A DNA stretch of 64,000 nucleotides from Mycolicibacterium vulneris (GTDB taxonomy: Bacteria > Actinomycetota > Actinomycetes > Mycobacteriales > Mycobacteriaceae): contig NZ_NCXM01000008.1 in assembly GCF_002104765.1 (NCBI RefSeq), positions 1 through 64,000 on the forward strand. The letters are read 5' to 3'. Both the position numbers and the translations under genes were made by a program. How positions within the stretch are numbered: position 1 is the stretch's first letter; every line of letters starts with the position of its first letter. This document shows positions 36,892-44,965 of the stretch, piece by piece. The notes under the pieces were generated by a model that saw only the letters and a program-made list of their open reading frames with translations, searched no databases and was not told the DNA's origin.

Positions 36892-37908
36892 ATGCGAGGA
36901 GCTGTTATCTACGGCGCCGGCGATGTCCGATTCGAAGACCTGCCGGAACCCGAGATCGTCACCCCCACCGACGCGATCATCCGCACCACCGCGACCTGCG
37001 TGTGCGGCTCGGATCTTTGGGATTACCGCGGCATCAACCCCGTTCCCGAGCCCAAGCCGTTCGGTCACGAGTACTGCGGTGTCGTCGAAGCCGTCGGCAG
37101 CGACGTCACCTCGGTCAAGCCCGGCCAATTCGTCATCGGATCCTTCTACGCCTCCGACGGCACCTGTCCGAATTGCCGCAACGGACTTCAGAGTTCGTGC
37201 GTAAACCGCGTGCTGATGGGCGGCTGCCAGGCGGAGTCCGTGCGCATCCCCTGGGCCGACGGCAGTCTCGTGGCACTGCCCGACCAACCCGACGAGGAAC
37301 TGATCCCGGACTTACTGACCCTGTCGGACGTGATGGGCACCGGGTGGTTCGCCGCCGAAGCGGCCAGCGTCGTTCCCGGCATGACGGTGGCCGTCGTGGG
37401 TGATGGCGCGGTGGGGTTGTGCGCGGTGCTGGCCGCCCGCCAAAAGGGCGCCGAGCGGATCATCGCGATGAGCCGCCACGAGCCCCGACAGGAGCTGGCC
37501 CGTGAATTCGGCGCCACCGACATCGTCACCGAACGCGGCGATGACGGAGTGGCGGTCATCAAGGAGATGACCGAAGGCGTCGGCGCCGACGCCGTGCTGG
37601 AATGCGTGGGTACCGGCCAGGCAATGCAACAAGCCATCCAGTCCGCTCGCCCGGGCGCCTTCGTCGGGTTCGTTGGTGTCCCCCACGATGTCGCGATCAC
37701 CGGCGAGCAGCTCTTCAGCACCCAGGTCGGGTTGCGCGGCGGACCCGCCCCGGTCCGGCACTTCCTGCCATCCCTGATCGAGTCGGTGCTCGACGGAAAG
37801 ATCAACCCCGGCAAGGTGTTTGACCTGCGCCTTCCCCTCGAGCAGGTCGCCGAGGCCTATCGAGCCATGGATGAGCGTCGCGCCATCAAGGCCTTCCTGC
37901 AGCCGTAG
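36892..37908 (+). CDS. Zinc-dependent medium-chain alcohol dehydrogenase
   Basis: A 338-aa MDR-family dehydrogenase. Catalytic-zinc ligands include Cys38 in CVCGSDLW and His in PFGHEYCGVVE. A structural-zinc lobe is partly retained in GTCPNCRNGLQSSC. The Rossmann region has VAVVGDGAVGLCAVLAA and the RHEPRQ basic segment, suggesting NADP preference. The ATG has GGGAGG upstream. The alcohol/aldehyde substrate is not deducible. It lies 62 bp after the thioredoxin-fold gene. Confidence 0.88.
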   Translation: MRGAVIYGAGDVRFEDLPEPEIVTPTDAIIRTTATCVCGSDLWDYRGINPVPEPKPFGHEYCGVVEAVGSDVTSVKPGQFVIGSFYASDGTCPNCRNGLQSSCVNRVLMGGCQAESVRIPWADGSLVALPDQPDEELIPDLLTLSDVMGTGWFAAEAASVVPGMTVAVVGDGAVGLCAVLAARQKGAERIIAMSRHEPRQELAREFGATDIVTERGDDGVAVIKEMTEGVGADAVLECVGTGQAMQQAIQSARPGAFVGFVGVPHDVAITGEQLFSTQVGLRGGPAPVRHFLPSLIESVLDGKINPGKVFDLRLPLEQVAEAYRAMDERRAIKAFLQP

Positions 37909-37973
37909 GTGAGGTCGGTCACTGCGCTGCCCGGCTCGACGTCCACCGCGTCTTTTCGGCTAACGTCGACCGT

Positions 37974-38228
37974 ATGTCCAAAGTCTCCGGCAACGACCTG
38001 ATCGACGACGTCACCCCTGGCGACATCATCGCCGTGGACCGCGGCTCGGGTGAACAGCCCTACAAAGTCGTCTTCAAGGACCCCAGCGACGCGGGGTATC
38101 TCATCACCTTCGAGGCCGACGGCGGTGAGACCTTTCAGCTCGATCTGGCGGCCGGCACGCGGGTGAAGCGGTCCCTCGAGGCAAAATGGGAATCGGCACA
38201 GAGCCCGACACCCAACTTGGACGACTGA
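37974..38228 (+). CDS. Small conserved hypothetical protein
   Basis: An 84-aa protein with a compact beta-rich core (DVTPGDIIAVDRG, YKVVFKDPSDAGYLITFEAD, FQLDLAAGTRV) and a charged tail. The pattern resembles a small SH3-like or PRC-like barrel, but I cannot assign a family. Its end overlaps the next small frame. Confidence 0.6.
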   Translation: MSKVSGNDLIDDVTPGDIIAVDRGSGEQPYKVVFKDPSDAGYLITFEADGGETFQLDLAAGTRVKRSLEAKWESAQSPTPNLDD

Positions 38229-38473
38229 AGCCGGCATCCGCACGGGCAACCTCCCGATCCTTACCCGACGCAGATACCGGGGCTCGAGCCAGGAGGAGGT
38301 GCCGCGCCGGGCACGACGCCGCCGGCCGCGCCCCAAACCTGCGGGGTCCGAGCCACAACCGCCGATTCACCCCCAGTTCCGTGCTCACCGTCGTTGCCGT
38401 GTGCATCGTCGCCGTGGCGTTCATCGCGGTAGCGGTGCTGATGGTGATGAACATGGTCGGGGCGACCGGTTAG
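38186..38473 (+). CDS. Small single-pass membrane protein
   Basis: A 95-aa frame with a strongly basic N-terminal 60 residues and one convincing C-terminal membrane helix, VLTVVAVCIVAVAFIAVAVL, followed by a short tail. The helix supports a real protein, but the start is doubtful: ATG 38186 overlaps the upstream gene by 43 bp, and a later start would leave a mini-protein. No family recognised. Confidence 0.4.
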   Translation: MGIGTEPDTQLGRLKPASARATSRSLPDADTGARARRRCRAGHDAAGRAPNLRGPSHNRRFTPSSVLTVVAVCIVAVAFIAVAVLMVMNMVGATG

Positions 38474-38536
38474 ATGTCGAAACCGTCCGCAGCGCTTCCT
38501 GATTACGTTGGCCCAGTAGCGGGCATAGCCACATGC

Positions 38537-38755
38537 ATGGTCGACGATGCCGCGCAGGCGCCACAGGAGAATCCGGAAAAGGACCAGTCGCAGTGGGTGA
38601 CCGGCGGCGAACCCATGACCGGGCCGCAGCGCAGCTACTTGAACACGCTGGCACAAGAAGCGGGCGAAGAGATCCCGGACAACCTCACCAAGGCCCAGGC
38701 CTCCAGCCTGATCGACGAGCTGCAACAGCGCACCGGGCGGGGCGGTGGCTCATGA
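38537..38755 (+). CDS. DUF3072 protein
   Basis: A 72-aa protein from ATG 38537 with the DUF3072 signature GGEPMTGPQRSYLNTLAQEA, then DNLTKAQASSLIDELQQRTG. The C-terminal pattern (a TKAQAS helix start and IDELQ) resembles small SAP- or helix-hairpin-type modules. The longer frame from 38474 adds non-conserved residues. It overlaps the following gene by 4 bp (ATGA). Confidence 0.75.
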   Translation: MVDDAAQAPQENPEKDQSQWVTGGEPMTGPQRSYLNTLAQEAGEEIPDNLTKAQASSLIDELQQRTGRGGGS

Positions 38756-39003
38756 CCATTAATTCCGAGGACGTGCGACGGCTACTCGCCAGCCCGGACG
38801 CGGACGCGACGCTGGTGGTAATCGAGGGGCGTGCCGCGGTCGTCGCGCCGGCTGATCTGGAGTCAGCCGAATATCGAGGGGCCCTGCAGATCGTGACGCG
38901 CCAGGAATTGGTGCAGCGAGTCGGACACGCGCAGTTATCCGACCGCGAGGTTATCGAGCAGGCCGAGCAACTCGACACTGCGCTGCGCAACTTGGGCGGC
39001 TGA
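38752..39003 (+). CDS. Small hypothetical protein coupled to DUF3072
   Basis: An 83-aa cytosolic protein: SEDVRRLLASPDADATLVVIEG, then a beta strand VVAPADLES and a C-terminal helix LSDREVIEQAEQLDTALR. The start overlaps the DUF3072 stop, giving a translationally coupled pair. The family is not recognised. Confidence 0.65.
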   Translation: MTINSEDVRRLLASPDADATLVVIEGRAAVVAPADLESAEYRGALQIVTRQELVQRVGHAQLSDREVIEQAEQLDTALRNLGG

Positions 39004-39021
39004 CGCGTTGCTGCGCAGCCG

Positions 39022-39864
39022 CTATGGCCCGATGGTGACTCGGTCACCCACGCGGATTACGCCCGGGGCCACCACCGCGAGGTAGGCCCCCGCACATGGC
39101 TGCGTGCCGTGACCGCCTGTGTTCAACCGGTTTTCGGCCGCGGGTACGCGAAGCGCCTGCGGAGCTCGTGGCAGCGGTCCGTGCTCGAGCGTGGGGACCA
39201 CGCAGCGCGATGTGGCCGTCAGGACGCGCAGCCGCGCCTCCCCGATGGCGATTTCGCTGCCCACCCAGTCGTTTTCGGCATACGGCGGATAATCGGGCGG
39301 CGTCGCGATCACCAGGTTCGGGCGGTAGCGCAGCGCCTCCACGCCGATGTGTTCGAGGGTGGCCGTCGTGATCGCATGCAACGGGGCTTCGTCGGTGAAC
39401 GACTCGCCCGGGGTGGCCGCGGCGATGCGCAGGATGCGGCCGTCGACCTCGGCGTCGAGACCGAGTTCCAGCAATTGCTCCGGATCGGGACGCACCAGCG
39501 TCGCGCCCTCGGGGCGTTGGGTGATCAACCGGACCCGCCGGCCGGTCAGCCGCGAGATCAGCTCGTCGACGCCCGGATCGTCGGCGGCGACGTCGGTCCC
39601 GTCGGGCAGGCTGATGCGCACACCCTGGGCACCGGCATGTGCGGTGCACGTCAGCAGATCACGCCACAGCCGCGGATTCTTCGCGCTGGCCACGTGCCCG
39701 GTCTCACCGTCGAGGAGCGCCAGCCGCCGGTCGCCCTCGGCGCCGCGCTCGTCGACGAGCAGGCGATCGAGGGCTTCGCCGAGCATCGACTTCACCGGAT
39801 AGCGAAGCAACGCCTGCACCCGCATCCGTGCGGCATTCCAGACCTGGGCGGTCGAGTTGTCCAT
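39022..39864 (-). CDS. MOSC-domain protein
   Basis: A 280-aa protein with an N-terminal MOSC beta-barrel (LLRYPVKSMLGEAL, then GDRRLALLDGETG) and a C-terminal MOSC core. The conserved Cys is in TSRCVVPTLEHG, with LNTGGHGTQPCAGAYL and IRVGDRVTI following. Homologues handle molybdenum cofactor sulfuration or N-hydroxylated substrate reduction. ATG 39864 is preferred; ATG 39825 is also in frame. Confidence 0.85.
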   Translation of the reverse strand: MDNSTAQVWNAARMRVQALLRYPVKSMLGEALDRLLVDERGAEGDRRLALLDGETGHVASAKNPRLWRDLLTCTAHAGAQGVRISLPDGTDVAADDPGVDELISRLTGRRVRLITQRPEGATLVRPDPEQLLELGLDAEVDGRILRIAAATPGESFTDEAPLHAITTATLEHIGVEALRYRPNLVIATPPDYPPYAENDWVGSEIAIGEARLRVLTATSRCVVPTLEHGPLPRAPQALRVPAAENRLNTGGHGTQPCAGAYLAVVAPGVIRVGDRVTIGP

Positions 39865-39926
39865 CACGCGCCTTCACTGAAGTTCCACTGCTCACTGTGC
39901 CCGAAATGGCCTGGCGTCACCAGGGT

Positions 39927-40703
39927 TCAGCCCGGCGCCGCGGTCACCACGATCGACTGATCGCTGGTCTGCCAGGTCGTCGTGAACGTGCTGAAGCTGA
40001 CCTGTTCGTCGGCGTGGTCGACACCGGGGTCGTTGAGGTGCACGATCTCTTTGCCGGTGTCGATGCCCGTCACGACCAGGAAATGGTCAGCCTTGGTGCG
40101 CTGGTCGTCGGCGTTCAAGATGACCGAGGAGTTGACGAAGGCGATGATCTTTCGGTCCTTGGCCAGGTATTGCTCGAGGAGCGGCAGTCCGTTCTGGTCC
40201 CGGTCGGACGTGGAGCTCATCTCGGATTTGATTCCGAAGTGGTCGAGCAGGATCACCAGGTCGGACATTGAGATGCCGGCGTCCGGGCCGGAGTGGCTCG
40301 GGTCGTTGCGCGGCGCGTAGATCGGTCCGGGATTGGCCCCCGACGGCGTCGACTCCGCCAGGTCCAGCATCTGCCGTTCGGTGGGTGCGTTGCCGGTGGC
40401 CTCGCCCACCACGTCGGCGATCGACACGAGTCCGCAGTTGTCCTCGAGCGACTGCGCCACCCAGTACTTCGCCGCGGCGGCGGGGTTGCCGTACACGCCG
40501 GGTGCGGTGGTTGTCGCGGGGCCGGCTCCTGGTGTGGACGATGAATTTGTCTGTGCCGCAACGACTTTGGCCAATGAGGTGGTGGCGGTCGTTGTCGCCG
40601 GCGGTGCGCCGCCGCACCCCGAGGCGAGCGCCGCGGTGGCCAAACCGATGCATGCGCCGATCACCGCGGCGCGGGCCGCGGGGGTGGTCCGAAATGTGAG
40701 CAT
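39927..40703 (-). CDS. C39-like peptidase-fold lipoprotein
   Basis: A 258-aa lipoprotein from ATG 40703 (MLTFRTTPAAR). The lipobox is ALASGCGG (Cys near residue 30), followed by a Thr/Ser linker. The mature domain has a papain-like C39 arrangement: catalytic Cys in EDNCGLVSIADV, His in ADHFLVVTGID and Asp in LNDPGVDHA. It probably acts outside the membrane as a peptidase or transglutaminase-like enzyme. The substrate is unknown. No transporter or peptide precursor is adjacent. Confidence 0.75.
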   Translation of the reverse strand: MLTFRTTPAARAAVIGACIGLATAALASGCGGAPPATTTATTSLAKVVAAQTNSSSTPGAGPATTTAPGVYGNPAAAAKYWVAQSLEDNCGLVSIADVVGEATGNAPTERQMLDLAESTPSGANPGPIYAPRNDPSHSGPDAGISMSDLVILLDHFGIKSEMSSTSDRDQNGLPLLEQYLAKDRKIIAFVNSSVILNADDQRTKADHFLVVTGIDTGKEIVHLNDPGVDHADEQVSFSTFTTTWQTSDQSIVVTAAPG

Positions 40704-40839
40704 CAGCGAGGAAGGTCCCGTCGACGGTCGAATGGCCAGCAAACGGTAGCACCCGCACCGCACCGCTATTGTCGAATAACGCGAGAACCTGTGTGCTCGC
40801 CCGGATCGACCGACGAACGTACAGCGCCCGGGGCCCGGA

Positions 40840-42228
40840 TCAGCTTGGCAGCAGGCGCTTTTTCTGCTCTTCGAATTCCTGCTGGGTCAAAATTCCCGCG
40901 TCGCGCAGCGAAGCCAGTTCGCGCAGCTCGGCGGCGATGCTCGTGATCGGGCCGCCCGCGGCAACCTGCGGTGGTGCCTTCGGGTCGGTCGTCGGCGGCT
41001 TCGGCGCCTCGCGCGTCGCCTTCTCGATCTCGCCGGCCCGGGACCGCTCGCGACCCAGTGCCCCCCCGGTACCGGCCATCGCGCGCCCGGCCATGCTCGC
41101 CGTGGCCATCTCGCCGAACAAACTCCCGGTTCCGCCGGGAGCGGCCGCGGCCGCTGCGGCGGCTTGGGCGCCGGCACCGGCGCCGGTGGCAGGCAGCACC
41201 AAGGCGGCCGGGCGAATCGCCGGGGCGGCCGCGGTCCAGCCCGGCGGCACCGACAAGCCTCCAACGGTGTTCGCCTGGCCCAGCCCCGCTGCCAATGTTC
41301 CGAATCCGCCCGCCGGGTTCGTGACGACCGGGAACGGCGTGGGCGGCACCGCGCCCGTGCCCGGCCAGGACTGCACCCCGGCCCAGCCGCTGACGATGTC
41401 ATCGGTGTGGAAACCGGTATACGCACCCATGATGTCGTAAGGAAAGGAGACCGCCGTCAGTGGTGTGTCGATACCAAGTCCGGCCACGCCCGACGGCAAG
41501 TCGACGGTAATTGCGATCACATCGCTCAAAAAGTCCAACGTGTTCAGCGCTGACGAAGGGTCAGGGGCTGCAAGTGGCGCCGCTGACAGGTTGGTCAGCA
41601 GGTTGGGTACCGCGGACATCGATTGCTGGGCCACGGTGTTGGCCGTGTTCCCGGCGCCGGTTCCGGTGGCCTGGCTGACCGCGTCGGACTGGGCAACGTC
41701 GGAGTTGGTGGTCTGATCGGGTTGGGTGAACGGTGTCAGCCGCGTCGCCGAGGCCGTGGTACCCGCGTAGCCGAACATGGCCGCGGTGTCTCGGGCCCAC
41801 ATCTCGCCGTACTCCGCCTCGGTCGCGGCGATCGCCGGCGTGTTCTGGCCTAGGAAGTTGGTCGCGACGAGCGTCGCCAGCTGGATGCGGTTGGCCGTGA
41901 CCACCGGGGGCGGCACCGTTTCGGCGAACGCCGTCTCGTAGGCGAAGGCCGCTGTCCTGGCCTGGTTGGCGGTTTCTTCGGCCTGGGCGCCGGCGGTCCG
42001 CATCCACTCCAAATAGGGGGTGATCGCCGCGACCATGGAGGCCGACGACGGGCCGACCCATGGACCGGAGGTCAGGGCCGTGATCTCGGCCTGATAGGAG
42101 TTCGCGGTTGTTTGCAGCGCGGCGGCCAATTCGTCCCAGGCCATCGCGGCGGCCAGCATCGGTCCCGACCCCGGACCGGCATACATCCGCGCGGAGTTAA
42201 CCTCCGGCGGTAGTACCGCGAAGTCCAT
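40840..42228 (-). CDS. PPE-SVP family protein with C-terminal SHOCT-like domain
   Basis: A 462-aa PPE protein starting MDFAVLPPEVNSARMYAG, with the PPE helical domain to about 180, including the WxG element (PWVGPSSASM). The SVP subfamily motif GGLSVPPGW is near 340. The last about 35 residues, IAAELRELASLRDAGILT then EFEEQKKRLL, match the SHOCT domain, a small helical motif usually found at the ends of bacterial membrane or oligomeric proteins and not typical of PPE proteins. The ATG has AAGGAGAA upstream. There is no adjacent PE or ESX gene, so its partner lies elsewhere. Confidence 0.85.
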   Translation of the reverse strand: MDFAVLPPEVNSARMYAGPGSGPMLAAAMAWDELAAALQTTANSYQAEITALTSGPWVGPSSASMVAAITPYLEWMRTAGAQAEETANQARTAAFAYETAFAETVPPPVVTANRIQLATLVATNFLGQNTPAIAATEAEYGEMWARDTAAMFGYAGTTASATRLTPFTQPDQTTNSDVAQSDAVSQATGTGAGNTANTVAQQSMSAVPNLLTNLSAAPLAAPDPSSALNTLDFLSDVIAITVDLPSGVAGLGIDTPLTAVSFPYDIMGAYTGFHTDDIVSGWAGVQSWPGTGAVPPTPFPVVTNPAGGFGTLAAGLGQANTVGGLSVPPGWTAAAPAIRPAALVLPATGAGAGAQAAAAAAAAPGGTGSLFGEMATASMAGRAMAGTGGALGRERSRAGEIEKATREAPKPPTTDPKAPPQVAAGGPITSIAAELRELASLRDAGILTQQEFEEQKKRLLPS

Positions 42229-42689
42229 GCCGTTCTCCTTCGATCGCTCGAGGCAGCCAGCCCGTTGACGGCCTCGATGCGCGCCGTTTGAGAATAGCCA
42301 GCCGAGCAGCAAACAAATCGCATTCCCTCCGGTGCTGCCAGTGCCGCGAACGAAGACGGCCGAATGAGACCGTCTACTGTGCTAGTGAGTCGGCCCCACA
42401 CGTTCGCAGGTGCGCCCACGTCAACGAATACAGCGAAATTGTTACCGCGGGTTAACAGTAGATTACCTGCACATCACGGCCGAAACTCACAACGGCTCGG
42501 CGCGTATTGCGCGAACCACTCTCAGCCCGCGTCCATCAAGATGCGCCGCGTCTGCCCGCGTTCCCCGGCCCGGTTTCGCCTGACCGGCGTCGGTAAAAGC
42601 CCTGTTCAGAGCCGCGGGCGGGCATGTAGCGGGTCTGGCGGCGTCCGCTCTGCTTGGATTTGTGGCATCCCCGCGAGTGAGGTCCGTTG
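42229..42689. other. 461-bp intergenic region, no supported gene
   Basis: It separates the leftward PPE gene from the rightward glycosyltransferase gene. A locally AT-richer part at about 42420-42480 includes an imperfect dyad, GTTACCGCGGGTTAAC (42437-42452), which may mark a promoter or operator. No coding sequence is convincing. Confidence 0.4.
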
Positions 42690-43853
42690 ATGAAGATTGT
42701 GGTGGCCGCCTACGGCAGCCGCGGCGACGTCGAGCCCTGCGTCGCCGTCGCACGGGAGTTGCACCGCCGAAGGCACGACGTCGTCATCGCGGTGCCACCC
42801 GACAAGCTCGACATGGCCGAGTCGGCGGGGCTTGCCGCCGTCGCGTACGGGCCCGACAGCCGCGAGCAGATCAACATGGCGACCAATTTCGTCCGCAACG
42901 TCCAGAATCCGATCAGCGCGCTGCCGCAGCTCATCGAGCGCGTCACCACGGTGTGGATCGGCAAGAGCGAGACGCTGACATCGGTGGCGGCCGGTGCCGA
43001 CCTGCTGGTGGCGGGGATGAACGAGCAGCGGCTGGCCGCCAACGTCGGGGAGCATTTCGGCATACCGCTGGCCGCGCTGCATTTCTTTCCCGCCGAGACC
43101 TTGGAGCTCGGCCGGCTGCAGTCAGAAGTCACCGGCGCGGCCGAATCGGCACAGCGTCGAGCGTTCGGTCTGCCCGACAACCCGTCGGCGCAACCGGCGG
43201 TCGAGATTCAGACCTACGACGAGCTGTGCACCCCCGAACTGGCGAAGCAATGGGCCGGGCCGGGATACCGGCGGCCCTTCGTCGGTTCGCTGACCCTCGG
43301 GCTGCCGGCCGATGCGGACGACGAGGTGTTGTCTTGGATCGCCGACGGGACGCCGCCGATCTATTTCGGATTCGGCAGCACGCCGGTCACCTCCCCCGCC
43401 GAGACGGTCGCCGTGATCAGCGCGGCCTGCGCGCGGATAGGCGAGCGGGCGTTGATCTGCAGTGGCCCAAACGATTTCACTGACATCCCGCCCGCCGACC
43501 ACAAGATCGTGGAGGCGGTGAATCACGCCGCCGTCTTTCCGGCGTGCCGTGCGATCGTGCACCACGGCGGCGCCGGCACCACCGCCGCCGCCATGCGGGC
43601 GGGCGTACCCATGTTGATCCTCTGGCTCTGGCTCGATCAGCCGATCTGGGCCGATGCGGTCAGCAGGTTGAAAGTCGGCCTGGGGCGGGCGTTCTCGGCC
43701 TCCACGTTGGACTCACTGGTCGCCGACCTGCGCTCGGTGCGCTCTGCGCACCACCTCAGCCGAGCAAGGGAGGTGGCCACCCAAATGACCACGCCCGATC
43801 AAAGCGTCGCCGCGGCGGCCGATCTCCTCGAAGCCGCCGCAGGCCAGGCATAG
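42690..43853 (+). CDS. GT1-family UDP-sugar glycosyltransferase
   Basis: A 387-aa GT-B glycosyltransferase. The N-terminal GSRGDVEPCVAVARELHRR is typical of the GT1/GT28-like enzymes that glycosylate mycobacterial glycopeptidolipids and other lipids (Rv1524/Rv1526c and rtfA type). The C-terminal donor site shows IYFGFGSTPV and AIVHHGGAGTTAAAM followed by PMLILWLWLDQ. Sugar and acceptor are unknown. The methyltransferase gene 59 bp downstream may modify the same product. Confidence 0.85.
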   Translation: MKIVVAAYGSRGDVEPCVAVARELHRRRHDVVIAVPPDKLDMAESAGLAAVAYGPDSREQINMATNFVRNVQNPISALPQLIERVTTVWIGKSETLTSVAAGADLLVAGMNEQRLAANVGEHFGIPLAALHFFPAETLELGRLQSEVTGAAESAQRRAFGLPDNPSAQPAVEIQTYDELCTPELAKQWAGPGYRRPFVGSLTLGLPADADDEVLSWIADGTPPIYFGFGSTPVTSPAETVAVISAACARIGERALICSGPNDFTDIPPADHKIVEAVNHAAVFPACRAIVHHGGAGTTAAAMRAGVPMLILWLWLDQPIWADAVSRLKVGLGRAFSASTLDSLVADLRSVRSAHHLSRAREVATQMTTPDQSVAAAADLLEAAAGQA

Positions 43854-43912
43854 CCGGCCGGCCCGTTCGCCCAGCGGTGGTGTAAAGCCCGCCGGTCGTG
43901 TAGAAGGTTCTG

Positions 43913-44956
43913 GTGCAGGATCAGCCGAATAGGTCGTTCGACCCGTTGATGCTGCGTGAGGCGATGATCAGGCGGCTGTATCGCCGATTGTCGGCCGAGG
44001 GCCACATCAGGGTGCCGGCGGTGCCGGGCCTGATCGACGAGTACGTCCAGCTGTGCGGCAACGTCTGCGCCACCCTGGGCGTCTGGCACACACCTGAACA
44101 AGCCGCGCAGCTGCGGTCGACGCTGGAAGTCGAGTTGGCGAAGGCATTCAAGGCCTCCCCTCGTTCGGAGGTCCTCATCTCGTACCACGCACCATTCGGG
44201 ACGGGCGTGAACTTCCGCGTCCACGCCGACTGGCGCACGATCGAGGCCGACTATGACCAGTGGGTCGAGGTCCGCCCGCCGCCGCTGTTCGGCACCGAGC
44301 CGGACGCTCGGGTGTTGGCGCTGGCCACGGAGGCGGCCGATCCATCGGTCTATCGGGTGCTCGATGTCGGTGCGGGGACCGGACGCAATGCGCTCGCCCT
44401 GGCCCGGCGCGGACATCCGGTCGACGCGGTCGAGATGACCGCGAGGTTCGCCGAGGCGATTGTCGCCGAAGCCGCCGGTGAATCGTTGTGCGTGAACGTC
44501 ATTCAGAGCGATGTCTTCACGGCGATGGAGGGCGTGGGCGAGCAGTATCAGCTGATGGTGCTCTCGGAGGTGGTGTCGGACTTCCGTACGCCGCACGAAT
44601 TGCGCGGTATGTTCGAACTCGCCGCCGATTGCCTGGCGCCAGGTGGGCGTTTGGTTTTCAACACCTTCCTGGCCCGCGACGGCTACGTTCCCGACGACGT
44701 CGCGGTGCAACTCAGTCAGCAGTGCAACAGCATGATCTTCACCCGCGACCAGGTGGCCGCCGCGGCGGCCGGCCTGCCTCTCGAGCCGATCGCCGACGAC
44801 TCCGCCTACGAGTATGAAAAGGCACAGCTACCGTCGGATGCCTGGCCGCCCACGGGCTGGTTCGAGGGATGGGCCGGTGGCCTCGATGTGTTCGACCTCG
44901 AGCGTGACGACTCCCCGATCGACTTGCGCTGGCTCGTTTTCGAGAAGGCGAGCTGA
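43913..44956 (+). CDS. Class I SAM-dependent methyltransferase
   Basis: A 347-aa protein with an N-terminal helical extension (REAMIRRLYRRLSAEGHIR, VPGLIDEYV) and a SAM-binding Rossmann domain: VLDVGAGTGRNALALARRG (motif I), VDAVEMTARFA and LVFNTFLARDGYVPDD. The GTG start is weak but is followed by a coherent protein. It lies 59 bp after the GT1 gene on the same strand, suggesting joint modification of a glycolipid, though the substrate is unproven. Confidence 0.8.
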   Translation: MQDQPNRSFDPLMLREAMIRRLYRRLSAEGHIRVPAVPGLIDEYVQLCGNVCATLGVWHTPEQAAQLRSTLEVELAKAFKASPRSEVLISYHAPFGTGVNFRVHADWRTIEADYDQWVEVRPPPLFGTEPDARVLALATEAADPSVYRVLDVGAGTGRNALALARRGHPVDAVEMTARFAEAIVAEAAGESLCVNVIQSDVFTAMEGVGEQYQLMVLSEVVSDFRTPHELRGMFELAADCLAPGGRLVFNTFLARDGYVPDDVAVQLSQQCNSMIFTRDQVAAAAAGLPLEPIADDSAYEYEKAQLPSDAWPPTGWFEGWAGGLDVFDLERDDSPIDLRWLVFEKAS

Positions 44957-44965
44957 CGTTCGTAG

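Noticed and set aside
42437..42452. Imperfect dyad in the PPE/GT1 intergenic region
   Set aside because: Arms mismatch at several positions and no promoter spacing was found around it; kept only as a remark in the intergenic entry.
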